Shown: positions 53,255 to 61,590, counted from the stretch's first letter. The stretch is 61,667 nucleotides of DNA from an uncultured Clostridia bacterium (GCA_944341075.1 CALVLV010000011.1:1-61667); one strand, 5' to 3'. A program made the numbers and translations. The notes: generated by a model from the letters alone, not told the origin.

Positions 53255-53686
53255 ATGGATAAGCAACAGCAGGAACAGATGGAAAAAGATCTCGGCTGCG
53301 GTGCCGTATTCCCCGTCGGCGGGCTGAACACGGCGTTTGCACAGTACTTTACGGGCAACAGCTACCTTAAAATGCTCACTACCGAACGCGTGCCCATCGG
53401 CAATGTGGTGTTTGAACCTGCCTGCCGCAACAACTGGCACATCCACCACAAGGGCGGGCAGATACTTCTTGTCACCGGCGGCGAAGGCTGGTATCAGGAG
53501 TGGGGCAAGCCCGCGGTCAGTCTGCATGCGGGCGACGTGGTAAACATTCCTCCTGAAGTTAAGCACTGGCACGGTGCCGCAAAAAACAGCTGGTTTGCCC
53601 ACCTCGCGGTGGAGGTTCCTGCCCAGGGCGCCTCAAACGAGTGGCTCGAACCCGTCACCGACGAAGAGTACGACAAGCTTGGCTGA
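53255..53686 (+). CDS. Cupin domain protein
   Basis: 143-residue single-domain cupin. The metal-binding motifs are visible: NNWHIHHKGGQILLVTGGEGWYQ (two His and a Gln/Glu position) and GDVVNIPPEVKHWHGAAKNSWFAH (His). Similar small cupins often accompany aldo/keto reductases and flavodoxins in MerR-controlled clusters. GGAGATATTT precedes the ATG at 53255. Substrate not known; it may isomerise or bind a small carbonyl compound. Confidence 0.88.
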   Translation: MDKQQQEQMEKDLGCGAVFPVGGLNTAFAQYFTGNSYLKMLTTERVPIGNVVFEPACRNNWHIHHKGGQILLVTGGEGWYQEWGKPAVSLHAGDVVNIPPEVKHWHGAAKNSWFAHLAVEVPAQGASNEWLEPVTDEEYDKLG

Positions 53687-53783
53687 CAATATCCCCCTTA
53701 AAACGGGCGCTTTAAATTACTCCGCTTACAATGCGTAAGCATGCATTTTGTTCACAGGTTATAAAAACACCTCCTATAATGCG

Positions 53784-53819
53784 GTTGCGGCGCGGGGCAA
53801 AAATGCCCCGCGCCGCAAC
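53784..53819. terminator. Bidirectional terminator
   Basis: GTTGCGGCGCGGGGCA and TGCCCCGCGCCGCAAC pair perfectly around AAAA. It lies between the cupin gene and the convergent ATP-grasp gene. Confidence 0.8.
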
Positions 53820-53864
53820 TTATATATGCAAAATTTGCCAATACTATATAGTTTTCTGTGCAAT

Positions 53865-54746
53865 TTACTTTCCGTATATCTGCCTGCACATGTGGTCGGC
53901 ATACAGCCCGCCCACGTTTACTTTTGTCACACTCTCTATTCCGCCGAAAAATGCGTTGGAGTTCACCTCGCACAAAAGGTAGCCGTCTTTGCCGAACAGT
54001 ACATCGGCGCCGCAGTAGTCCAGGCCCAGCGCCGCGGCCGCGTGCAGCACTATGTCCTTTATTTCTTCGGGCGGGTCAATGGCGGTGCCGTGCCCGCCGA
54101 GCTCTATGTTGGAGCGGAAGTCGCTGTCTGAACTTCTCACCATCGCCGCAACGCACCTGCCGCCCACAACTATCACGCGCATGTCGCGCCCGCGGCTTTC
54201 GGAGATGTATTTCTGGAACAGGTGCGGCTGGCACTTCAGCTGTGCGCATATGCCCTCAAGCTCAGTGCGGCCGTCGGCCTTGTATACGCCCTTGCCCAGC
54301 GAACCGTAGCATGCCTTAACTATCATCGGGTAGCCAAGTTCGCGTTCGGCAATGTCAAGTGCGCTCTTTTTCACGGGTTCGCCCTCGTCGTAGCACAAAA
54401 GCCCGGGCAGAGTCTTCGGCATGGGAATTTTATGCCCGCTCAGCTCGATAAACGTTGTCATCTTGTCGTCGCACTTCTCTATGGCGTCGGCGCTGTTAAA
54501 AAGCCTCATGCCCGCCCTTTCCAGCATGTGCGAAATATACTTGTCCTTGTCAATGTACACGCAAAAGTCGTAGCCGCTCAGCCGACTTACAATACCGTTG
54601 CCCTCTATCGCGGCGGCAAAAAAATCGTTTGGCAGTATGTCGGTCTTTACTCCGCGCTTTTCCAGCTCGGCCTTCAGCCTTTGGCTCTGGTTAAGGCTGC
54701 TTTTAAGCCTTGAATATGCGTTTATAAGTATTACAGCTCTCTTCAT
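53865..54746 (-). CDS. RimK-like ATP-grasp ligase
   Basis: 293-residue ATP-grasp enzyme of the RimK/glutamate-ligase family, which joins amino acids to carboxylates through acyl phosphates. Key parts are YPMIVKACYGSLGKGVYK (ATP lid Lys and Gly loop), FQKYISESRGRDMRVIVVGGRCVAAMVR, and GADVLFGKDGYLLCEVNSNAFF with the Mg-binding Glu/Asn. Its start overlaps the stop of the TIR-methyltransferase by four bases (ATGA), indicating one transcript. Whether it modifies a protein, peptide or small molecule is unknown. Confidence 0.9.
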   Translation of the reverse strand: MKRAVILINAYSRLKSSLNQSQRLKAELEKRGVKTDILPNDFFAAAIEGNGIVSRLSGYDFCVYIDKDKYISHMLERAGMRLFNSADAIEKCDDKMTTFIELSGHKIPMPKTLPGLLCYDEGEPVKKSALDIAERELGYPMIVKACYGSLGKGVYKADGRTELEGICAQLKCQPHLFQKYISESRGRDMRVIVVGGRCVAAMVRSSDSDFRSNIELGGHGTAIDPPEEIKDIVLHAAAALGLDYCGADVLFGKDGYLLCEVNSNAFFGGIESVTKVNVGGLYADHMCRQIYGK

Positions 54747-56092
54747 TTTAAACCTGCTATGGCTATATATGTGGTATTGCAGTACCAGAATTTCGGTGAG
54801 GAAAATTCAGTTTTGAATTGGTTTATCAGATTTTTTACTCTTTCACATTCTGCTCTGAGTTTTTTATTGTCAGGATTTAGTTCCATAAGTTCATTAAGCC
54901 GCCTTATCCTGAACGAAAAGCCCACGTCGTACATATATTCGCGCTCTCTTCTGTTTCTGTTACACGTGTCCCGTATTGAGTACATAAGCTGAATGTTAAG
55001 ATAGCCTGCGTCATATAGCATGGAATATATTTTTCGTCCGTTCTGTCTGTCGGAATTCGGCAAAAGAGCATAGTAGCTGTGCAGTATATCTTCAAGCAGT
55101 TCACTGTTCGGGTAACAGAGTTTACCGCCATCGTCTGAACCTCGCACTATTATCTTTCCGTCGTCAGAAAATATGTAATATAGGCTCAGTAGTAGTCGTT
55201 GCGGTGCCTTTAGGTGATGTAAAACAAGTGCAGCAAATACCACGTCTACTTTTTCGCGGCCGTTTTCTTTGAGTATCGCCATAAGAATGTCCAGTATGTG
55301 CTCGTCTTCAAGGTCTGCAGCATAAAAACTGAATTTATCGCCGTACTTTTCTGCCGAACGTTTTGCGGCATCTATTGCATCGGTATTGATGTCTATGCCG
55401 ATCACTTTAGTTATGCGGCCTATTTCTGCAAAGCGCGAAATTGTCAGCTCACCGTTTGAACAACCAATGTCGAGTACACACAGGTCGTCGCCCTCTATCT
55501 GCATAAGCGCAGCATTTATCGCCGTGGTATCAACGTCAGCATAACCCAGCTGTTGCGATTTCAGCCTTTCCTGTTCGCTGCTGGCGCTCGCATCATACGC
55601 AGGCAGCACAATTGCCTCACCGTCGGGAGAGTCGCTAAAAAAGTGCCAGCTTTCAAACGTGGACTTCAGTTTTTTCCAGTCTATCTTGCCTGCTGTAGCA
55701 TAAAGCTGTTCCGGCGGAAAACAGTTTACGATGCTGTCTGCAATATACCGACTTCTTTCATCTAGGCCTGAATATATGCTGTCCTTAAGTTCATTCAAAG
55801 ACAGATCCTGCAGCATGAGCACTATACAGTTTTTTCTGAATTCGCGCATAAGGCCCGTTTCTTGTAGAATCTGCTTACTTACGGCCGAATTTCTGCTCAT
55901 GGCAAAAATAATACCTTTGCACTTATCGTTCCCTATATAGCGTCTTACGCTTAGATCCCATTCTTTGCCGTATTCTATGGAATCATCGTAAACTATATTA
56001 TAGCCTTTATTTTCAAATTCCGCAAGTATAGGCGCCACTTCATCGCGGTGCGAATAACTGAAAAATACATAATCTCGAGTTCTGTCGTTCAT
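54743..56092 (-). CDS. TIR domain-SAM methyltransferase fusion protein
   Basis: 449 residues. Residues 1 to about 130 look like a TIR_2-type domain: YVFFSYSHRDEVAPILAEF, GYNIVYDDSIEYGKEW, FAMSRNSAVSKQILQETG with Glu78 at the likely NADase position. A linker (about 135-195) leads to a class I methyltransferase: VLDIGCSNGELT (208-217, SAM motif I), GIDIN (Asp234), AADLEDE (Asp260) and VVFAALVLHHLK (post I motif). The C-terminus (about 380-449) is helical and charged. GGGGGAAA precedes the ATG. Fusion of a TIR domain to a methyltransferase is unusual to me. It has its own promoter and couples to an ATP-grasp gene. Confidence 0.82.
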   Translation of the reverse strand: MNDRTRDYVFFSYSHRDEVAPILAEFENKGYNIVYDDSIEYGKEWDLSVRRYIGNDKCKGIIFAMSRNSAVSKQILQETGLMREFRKNCIVLMLQDLSLNELKDSIYSGLDERSRYIADSIVNCFPPEQLYATAGKIDWKKLKSTFESWHFFSDSPDGEAIVLPAYDASASSEQERLKSQQLGYADVDTTAINAALMQIEGDDLCVLDIGCSNGELTISRFAEIGRITKVIGIDINTDAIDAAKRSAEKYGDKFSFYAADLEDEHILDILMAILKENGREKVDVVFAALVLHHLKAPQRLLLSLYYIFSDDGKIIVRGSDDGGKLCYPNSELLEDILHSYYALLPNSDRQNGRKIYSMLYDAGYLNIQLMYSIRDTCNRNRREREYMYDVGFSFRIRRLNELMELNPDNKKLRAECERVKNLINQFKTEFSSPKFWYCNTTYIAIAGLK

Positions 56093-56133
56093 GTTTTATT
56101 TCCCCCGTTGTAAAAATGAGTAACTCGATTATA

Positions 56134-56162
56134 AGTATACCACAATAGTGTACAATTTTCAA
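56134..56162 (-). promoter_or_regulatory. Predicted promoter of the TIR-methyltransferase operon
   Basis: On the minus strand TTGAAA, a 17-base spacer and TATACT, about 40 bases upstream of the start codon. The region is shared with a divergent promoter at 56217-56245. Confidence 0.6.
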
Positions 56163-56216
56163 TAGAAACTTCTTTTTTGTTGCGTAGCTCATTATTTATG
56201 GGTGAAATGTACATGG

Positions 56217-56245
56217 TTGACTTTTTTTCGCGGCAAGGTTATAAT
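56217..56245 (+). promoter_or_regulatory. Strong predicted promoter of the small protein at 56286
   Basis: TTGACT, a 17-base spacer and TATAAT, about 41 bases before the start codon. Confidence 0.75.
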
Positions 56246-56285
56246 TAGATTGTATAAATGATCATGCAAATAAGGAGGAAACTAC

Positions 56286-56549
56286 ATGAGAGGAGGAATG
56301 GGCCGCGGAGGGCCTCCCCGCCACGGCAGATCTCCAAGGGTAGGCAGGGCGCCACGCCCCGCACGGCCGCATTCAGGCGGCCCCGCATTTCACCGTGCGC
56401 CGCCACCGCCCCCGCCCAGGGGCAATCCCAGGCCTTACCGCAGGCCGTACGGCAGACCGCGCAGAAGGGGAGTGGGTTGTTGTCTGCCCGTGCTCGGCGT
56501 GTTAGCTGCCATAGGCGCTATAGTCGCGCTGGTAGTCGTTCTCGTATAA
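56286..56549 (+). CDS. Small Arg/Gly/Pro-rich tail-anchored membrane protein
   Basis: 87 residues. The first ~60 are almost only Arg, Gly, Pro, His and Ala (RGG, PPPPPP and RPYRRPYGRP), strongly basic and disordered. Then GVGCCLPVLGVLAAIGAIVALVVVLV gives a C-terminal transmembrane helix preceded by a Cys pair. AAGGAGG with good spacing and a strong promoter support real expression. No family is recognised. It is divergent from the TIR-methyltransferase operon. It could be a surface-charge, nucleic-acid-binding or antimicrobial-like protein; this is speculation. Confidence 0.7.
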   Translation: MRGGMGRGGPPRHGRSPRVGRAPRPARPHSGGPAFHRAPPPPPPRGNPRPYRRPYGRPRRRGVGCCLPVLGVLAAIGAIVALVVVLV

Positions 56550-56604
56550 TATAAAGCTTTCGCTCCGCAGTGGCGGAGTGCGGGCATTTATACATGCTTT
56601 TGGC

Positions 56605-56645
56605 AAAACGAGCCGCGGCGCTTTTAAAGCGCCGCGGCTCGTTTT
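56605..56645. terminator. Bidirectional terminator
   Basis: AAAACGAGCCGCGGCGCTTT and its complement form a ~19-base-pair stem with A- and T-runs at the ends. It separates the small protein from the convergent GH43 gene. Confidence 0.85.
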
Positions 56646-56679
56646 CAAGTTACTATCTCTTATTACAGCAATCAATTTT

Positions 56680-58116
56680 TCAGACTATCAGCGTAAAGTC
56701 GAGTATGTCGCACGCGCCCTCGCCGTTATAGGTCAGCTTCAGCTCGTGCACTCCGTCCGCAAGGCTGCAGTCTGCCTTGAACTGCGCCCAGTTCTCCGTC
56801 TTTTTAATGGGCACTTTGGCAAACGGCTCGTCCGCGCCGTCGGCAAAAACTTCTATGGCTCCCTCGCCGCCGCGCACTGTGGCGGCAAACGCCTTCAGCC
56901 CCTTTATGTCAAAAAATCTGTAGTCAGCCCGGCTGCCGCGGCGCAGGTTCTGAATAAACTGCCGCCCGTTCTCCTGCGTTATGCAGGGGTGCTCGCCGTA
57001 AGTCCACCTGCGCATCGGGCCGTAGGCGCACTTGCACGCACCCGCTTCGCTTCTAAGCCCGCAGGCAATGTAGGCGGGGTAGGTGCCCTCGCCCTTAAGC
57101 GGCCCGCCGTTCAAGCCGCAGCTGGTTGTCTGCACCTGCTTTATTTTTCCGTCGCCGTCTATATATATCGGCTCGGCGCAGCCCTGGCGCGTCTGCTCGT
57201 TCTTGTTGGTCTGCCTGTGATAGAATATGTACCACTGCCCGTTCAGTTCTACTGCCGAACCGTGGTTGTTCCCCCAGTATGCCTTCGGCTCGTCGGGCGC
57301 GCGCCCTATACCAAAGTCGCCGTTGGAAATTATTGTCCCGCCGTATTCAAAGGGGCCGTCGGGCCTGTCGCCTACGGCGTAGCACAGTTCGTGGCTTAAA
57401 ACGGAGGAATATATAAAATAAAACCTGCCGCCTATTTTGCGCATGGAAGATGCCTCGTAAAACTCATGCCCCTCAAAGCCCGTGCCCGCGCTGTTGCTGC
57501 GCCCCGGCGCGCTCATCTTCGGCTCGCCGTCTATGGTGGTCATGTCGGCTTTCAGCTTCATCACCTGCCCGCCGACCTCTTTAACGTTTTTAAGCCCTTT
57601 CAGTTTCAGGCCCGTGCGTATGAGAAGGGAGGGGGAAAAGCCGGAGTACAGATAGGTCTGTCCGTCTTCGTCGGTGTACAGCGCCGGGTCAAAGCACATC
57701 ACGTCGCCATTCTTTGTGCCGTAAAGTTTGCCGTCGGCGTGCTTTACGCAGCCTATAATTTCAAACGGCCCGTCGGGCATATCGCTTGCGGCAACGCATA
57801 TCCTGTTTTCAAAATCAAAGCAGAAGTACAGGTAATACCTTCCGTCCGCGCCGCGCGTGCAGTCGGGCGCATACATGCACTTGTAGCCCGATTTGTTATA
57901 GATGTTCTTCCTCGGCAGGGCCACCTTGTCGCAGCTCCATGCCGAAAGGTCATCAAGCGGGGCCGACCATACCTTATAGTCGCCCATGCAAAAGCGGTTG
58001 CCGCCAAATTTGTCGTGGCTGGCATATACGTATACCCTGTCGCCGAAAACATGCGGTTCGCCGTCGGGGAAGTATTGCCCCTCGGGCAGGTAGGGGTTAA
58101 AAATCTGCTCTCTCAT
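56680..58116 (-). CDS. Glycoside hydrolase family 43-like enzyme with C-terminal carbohydrate-binding module
   Basis: 478 residues. A five-bladed propeller (about 1-330) typical of GH43 (xylosidases, arabinofuranosidases): FPDGEPHVFGDRVYVY with an early Asp, MYAPDCTRGADGRYYLYF, FDPALYTDEDGQTYLYSG (Asp), GHEFYEASSMRKIGGRFYFIYS (catalytic Glu) and WGNNHGSAVELNGQWYIFYH. A beta-sandwich, CBM6-like domain follows (about 375-478). There is no signal peptide, so it acts on imported oligosaccharides. No transporter genes adjoin it. Confidence 0.88.
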   Translation of the reverse strand: MREQIFNPYLPEGQYFPDGEPHVFGDRVYVYASHDKFGGNRFCMGDYKVWSAPLDDLSAWSCDKVALPRKNIYNKSGYKCMYAPDCTRGADGRYYLYFCFDFENRICVAASDMPDGPFEIIGCVKHADGKLYGTKNGDVMCFDPALYTDEDGQTYLYSGFSPSLLIRTGLKLKGLKNVKEVGGQVMKLKADMTTIDGEPKMSAPGRSNSAGTGFEGHEFYEASSMRKIGGRFYFIYSSVLSHELCYAVGDRPDGPFEYGGTIISNGDFGIGRAPDEPKAYWGNNHGSAVELNGQWYIFYHRQTNKNEQTRQGCAEPIYIDGDGKIKQVQTTSCGLNGGPLKGEGTYPAYIACGLRSEAGACKCAYGPMRRWTYGEHPCITQENGRQFIQNLRRGSRADYRFFDIKGLKAFAATVRGGEGAIEVFADGADEPFAKVPIKKTENWAQFKADCSLADGVHELKLTYNGEGACDILDFTLIV

Positions 58117-58195
58117 ATCTTACTCCGGTGTCGTCGCCGTCCGCAGCCGGCGCCCGTAATGCACTGCGCTGACTGCTTCAGTAAACACCCATAAA

Positions 58196-58224
58196 ATAAT
58201 ATCACACAACAATAATTCAGTCAA
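58196..58224 (-). promoter_or_regulatory. Predicted promoter of the GH43 gene
   Basis: On the minus strand TTGACT, a 17-base spacer and TATTAT, about 80 bases before the start codon. Confidence 0.6.
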
Positions 58225-58337
58225 CGCCAAAAGCAAAAATAATGCCGGCTTGTGCAAAAATTTTACAAACTTTTTTGCCTCCGCTTTTGCCTTCGGCCTG
58301 CCTGCAGAAAATATTGCGCCACTCCCTTAATTTTAAG

Positions 58338-58367
58338 TTGACTGCGTGCCTTGCCCGCGGCTATAAT
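58338..58367 (+). promoter_or_regulatory. Predicted promoter of the asparaginase gene
   Basis: TTGACT, an 18-base spacer and TATAAT, about 95 bases before the start codon. A TTGCGGCATA-type motif (58409-58436) lies in the leader. Confidence 0.65.
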
Positions 58368-58460
58368 ATAACCGTGCAGGGGCGCGGCGCCTGCACGGCA
58401 TACCGTTGGTTGCGGCATATTCCCGCACCAATTGCCGTTTTTTGCCGCAAAGGTCGTTAA

Positions 58461-59450
58461 ATGAAAAAGATCCTTATGATAGCAACGGGCGGCACCATCG
58501 CCTCTAAAGAAACCGAAGAAGGGCTTGCGCCCGCCATCTCCTCGCAGGAGCTTTTGTCCTGCGTGCCGGAAGTGGCGGAGGCGTGCTCTGTGGATACCGT
58601 TCAGCCGTTCAATCTGGATAGCACCAACGTCCGCGCGCCCCACTGGCTGCAGATAGCGGACATAATAGAGCGCAACTACGGCATTTACGATGGTTTCGTA
58701 GTAACGCACGGCACAGACACAATGGCGTACACCGCGGCGGCTCTGTCATATCTCATACAGAACAGCTCCAAGCCCATCGTGCTTACCGGCTCGCAAAAGT
58801 CGGTCTACTCGCGCGATACCGATGCGCGCCGCAACCTCTCCGACGCTTTTCTGTTCTGTGCGGATGATAATTCTTACGGTGTGCGCATAGTCTTCGATGG
58901 CAGCGTCATCTTAGGCACGCGCGCAAAAAAGACGCGCACCCGCAGTTTCAACGCCTTTTCCAGCATAGATTTCCCCGCCGTCGCCGTCATGCGCGAAGGC
59001 AGGCCCTTCTACTATATAAAGGGCGCAAAGCCGCAGGGCGGCCCCGTATTCTACCATTCCATGGACGAAAACGTGTTCGTGCTTAAAATGATACCGGGTC
59101 TCAGTGCCGACATCTTCGACTATCTCGAAGGCCATTGCGACGGGCTTATAATCGAATCGTTCGGCGCGGGCGGCCTGCCAAACTACGCCGACGACGCCTT
59201 TTTCACCCGCCTCAAGGGCTACCTTGCAAAGGGCAAGCTTGCCGTGCTTACCACCCAGGCCGAGCACGAGGGCAGCGCCATGGATAAGTACGCCGTAGGC
59301 CGCAGGCTCCGTTCGTGCGGCAGGGTGCTGGAGGCCCGCTGCATGACGTTAGAGGCTATCGTCGCCAAGCTCATGTGGATATTGTCTTTCGCCCATGGCG
59401 ACCGTGCCGAACAGCTCTTTTATACCCCCGTCGAAAACGATATTTTTTAA
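58461..59450 (+). CDS. ansA: L-asparaginase (type I, cytoplasmic)
   Basis: Hydrolyses asparagine to aspartate and ammonia. The 329-residue protein has both catalytic threonine motifs, IATGGTIASKETEEG (Thr near residue 12) and VVTHGTDTMAYTAAAL (Thr near 86), and the Lys/Asp of the second triad in SQKSVYSRDTDARRNL. There is no signal peptide, matching the cytoplasmic type I. AAAGG precedes the ATG. The protein seems a single-gene unit with a terminator at 59628. Confidence 0.93.
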   Translation: MKKILMIATGGTIASKETEEGLAPAISSQELLSCVPEVAEACSVDTVQPFNLDSTNVRAPHWLQIADIIERNYGIYDGFVVTHGTDTMAYTAAALSYLIQNSSKPIVLTGSQKSVYSRDTDARRNLSDAFLFCADDNSYGVRIVFDGSVILGTRAKKTRTRSFNAFSSIDFPAVAVMREGRPFYYIKGAKPQGGPVFYHSMDENVFVLKMIPGLSADIFDYLEGHCDGLIIESFGAGGLPNYADDAFFTRLKGYLAKGKLAVLTTQAEHEGSAMDKYAVGRRLRSCGRVLEARCMTLEAIVAKLMWILSFAHGDRAEQLFYTPVENDIF

Positions 59451-59627
59451 AGGTATTTTTAAAGTATTTGCGGCATACTATGCGGTCAATTTGCGCACCG
59501 CCTTTATCTGTATTTCGTCAATATATTTTGGCGGCAGTTTTTGTATAGTAACTGTAAAGTGCGTCGTTGTAAACTGCGCTGTCGGTTTTTTATGTATTGT
59601 AATAAAGTATAATATTTCTTTACAATA

Positions 59628-59664
59628 TAGCCGCGGGGCGCACTTCTGCGCCCCGCGGCTAGTC
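59628..59664 (+). terminator. Hairpin after the asparaginase gene
   Basis: TAGCCGCGGGGCGCA and TGCGCCCCGCGGCTA form a 15-base-pair stem with loop CTTC. It lies ~180 bases beyond the stop and has only a weak T-rich tail, so it may be a distal terminator or a repeat. Confidence 0.6.
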
Positions 59665-59762
59665 TGATTAAAGTATAGTCGTCCTTTATTTTGTAATCTT
59701 GATTAAGGACGGCGTTTTTTATTTTTTAAGTGTTCCCGAAAAGTGTGTAATTTAAACAATTA

Positions 59763-59967
59763 TGTCATTGACGCTATTGGCGCTAACGCGCAACAATAGC
59801 TATTCTGTCGCCTGCGGCTCCTTACGACCAAGGGCGTAGCCCGCGCGGAGAAATCTCTGCCTAATTCCTTGTCCCCCTTGTGTAAAGGGGGAATTAAAGG
59901 GGGATTGCGCCTTATTTTGAGATTTATCTGCCGTTTCCCATAGGGAACGCCTCGGCAGGGCTTGCCC
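59763..59967. repeat. Composite dispersed repeat in the gap after the asparaginase gene
   Basis: Contains GTCATTGACGC and GGAGAAATCTC pieces of the palindromic family, a CCCCCTTGTGTAAAGGGGG hairpin repeat (59871-59907, near copy of 4440-4477) and a CTGCCGTTTCCC / GCCTCGGCAGGGCTTG hairpin (59930-59967) that recurs near 4718 and 61266. A TTGCGGCATACTATGCGGTC motif is at 59468. No gene is seen in 59451-59978. Confidence 0.7.
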
Positions 59968-59978
59968 TTAAACTTAAA

Positions 59979-60821
59979 TTATTTGTTTGTTTTAGATTTA
60001 AGTTCATCTAAAATAGATTGTGCTTGCATAATTTCAGATTGGGACAAAACATTGCTGTACGATTTAATGATTTCTGTCAGAGTAAATTCTGCCAAATCTA
60101 AATCAATTATTCTTTTCGCAGCAAGCAAACGTTCTTCTTTTTCTTTTGGGGTATAATTCTCATATATTGTAACATCACGCAGAGGCAACCTTTTTATTTG
60201 CGTATAATACTTTATAAAAAATTTAATGCCGCATTGATGAATCAAAGTTTTATACTGTTCAGTTTTTTGCTTTGTTTCTTTTTCAAGTTTTTCTTTTGCT
60301 TGTTGCTTTTGTCTTTCAACGATAAATGTTGGAGGGTTATTTTGCCATTCTTGTTTAATCAAAATACAGGTATAAATTAAAAAGATATCAGATGCATAAA
60401 GAAAAATGTGTGCTGGTAACATATATCCACAAAAATATGCCCAAGTTAAAGGGTTTGGTGACCCAAAGCATGCAAATAGCAAAATATTAAATATTAAGTA
60501 GATATATGGTATAAAAGATACGATTATTATTGTTAATGTATTAATGAAATCATTGTTAAGACTTTCTTCATGTTTTAAAGCATTCCTTGTAACTTTTTTA
60601 TTAGCATTAATTGAGGGAATTAAAAAATCTAATGGTAAAACGAGAATAATAAAATAGAAAAACCATTGTTCATTTAAAAAACCTGCGTTCGGATGATTAG
60701 CATATTTGTTGTATGTATATATCATTATAGTCAATACTGAAAAAACTATTGAGATGATTGATAGGACTTTAACTATTTTAAAGTTCTTATATATCGTCTT
60801 ATTTGAATACTGTCTTAACAT
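59979..60821 (-). CDS. AT-rich membrane protein of unknown function
   Basis: 280 residues. Four hydrophobic segments in the first ~165 residues, then a Lys/Glu/Gln-rich coiled-coil (QKQQAKEKLEKETKQKTEQ) and a charged C-terminus. No family is recognised. Codon use is far more AT-rich than the surroundings, suggesting recent acquisition. The chosen start (ATG 60821) has no typical ribosome binding site; the G-run of a C10/A8 tract (60836-60853 on the plus strand) lies upstream. An in-frame extension through that tract to 60923 exists but would be sensitive to its length. Confidence 0.7.
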   Translation of the reverse strand: MLRQYSNKTIYKNFKIVKVLSIISIVFSVLTIMIYTYNKYANHPNAGFLNEQWFFYFIILVLPLDFLIPSINANKKVTRNALKHEESLNNDFINTLTIIIVSFIPYIYLIFNILLFACFGSPNPLTWAYFCGYMLPAHIFLYASDIFLIYTCILIKQEWQNNPPTFIVERQKQQAKEKLEKETKQKTEQYKTLIHQCGIKFFIKYYTQIKRLPLRDVTIYENYTPKEKEERLLAAKRIIDLDLAEFTLTEIIKSYSNVLSQSEIMQAQSILDELKSKTNK

Positions 60822-60898
60822 TTTGAAAATCTTTACCCCCCCCCCAAAAAAAAGTGCGCCAGCCGAAGCTAACGCACGAAAAACGCAAACTCCAACTG

Positions 60899-61049
60899 TC
60901 GCCAAACAATTCTTATATAGCACGAAACTGTACCAATATAAGCGGAATTTGCATTTTTGCTAAATTCTGCATTATTGGTACAGTAAAAGTTGGGCCGTTT
61001 TAATAAAAAAAGTCCGTGCTTATAAAAATATCTATAAGAATTGTTTGGC
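60899..61049. repeat. ~150-bp nested palindrome
   Basis: GCCAAACAATTCTTATA (60899-) is inverted at the right end as TATAAGAATTGTTTGGC (to 61049). Inside, GCACG / CGTGC and ACTGTACCAAT / ATTGGTACAGT form further nested arms. The element is AT-rich and lies upstream of the AT-rich membrane protein gene. It can fold into one long branched hairpin and looks like a MITE-type element or a regulatory RNA. Confidence 0.7.
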
Positions 61050-61173
61050 ATATTTAGTATAGCATACTGTTAAATAAAAATCAATAGATTGATAGCAGGT
61101 TTTATTTAGTTTACAAAAAGAGGTGCCCGAAATGGTACCTCTTAAATAATATCAGAACACATATTCTCTTCTG

Positions 61174-61300
61174 TCATCTCGACTAAGGCGCAGCCGCACG
61201 GAGAGATTTCAAATTGCTGTATTCTTAATAATAATGTGAAAAATAAGTGGGAGGGGGTGTTTACTGCCGTTTCCACGCTATGCGCGGAGCCTCGGCAGGG
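61174..61300. repeat. Dispersed palindromic pieces
   Basis: A half copy of the GTCATCTCGACTAAG...GGAGAGATTTC family (61174-61211), then CTGCCGTTTCC...GGAGCCTCGGCAGGGCTTGT (61266-61300), related to 59930-59967. Confidence 0.6.
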
Positions 61301-61360
61301 CTTGTCGGCTATCGCCGCCAAAGCTCGCCCTGTGGGCTCTTGAAACACCGCCGACTGCCA

Positions 61361-61398
61361 ACGCAAAAAGCACTGACAAAAGTCAGTGCTTTTTGCGT
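61361..61398 (-). terminator. Terminator hairpin next to a tRNA-tail fragment
   Basis: ACGCAAAAAGCACTGAC and GTCAGTGCTTTTTGCGT form a perfect 17-base-pair stem with loop AAAA. On the minus strand it directly follows the tRNA 3'-end fragment at 61398-61418. Confidence 0.75.
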
Positions 61399-61418
61399 GG
61401 TGGGAGGGGGTGGATTCG
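61398..61418 (-). pseudogene. Detached copy of the tRNA-Tyr 3' end
   Basis: TGGTGGGAGGGGGTGGATTC plus one more base is identical to the last 21 bases of tRNA-Tyr at 61591-61611, including CCA. Beyond it the match stops. A related TCGAATCCACC word lies in opposite orientation at 61519-61529. Such duplicated tRNA tails mark integration or recombination sites. Confidence 0.7.
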
Positions 61419-61546
61419 CGCCTTGAGCGGACGCGCACGGAAAACAGCGGGTATCCGCTGTTTTGTCGTCGGTCGAAACCTCCGACCTGCGCAATCTTTC
61501 AGATTGCTTGCCTCCCCTCGAATCCACCATCCCTCGCACCAAGAAA

Positions 61547-61590
61547 AACCCCACCCGAAACAAACTGAAAAGTTTGTTTCGGGTGGGGTT
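61547..61590 (-). terminator. Terminator of tRNA-Tyr
   Basis: AACCCCACCCGAAACAAACT and its complement form a perfect 20-base-pair stem with loop TTTC on the minus strand, directly after the CCA end of tRNA-Tyr and followed by TTTTTC. Confidence 0.85.
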
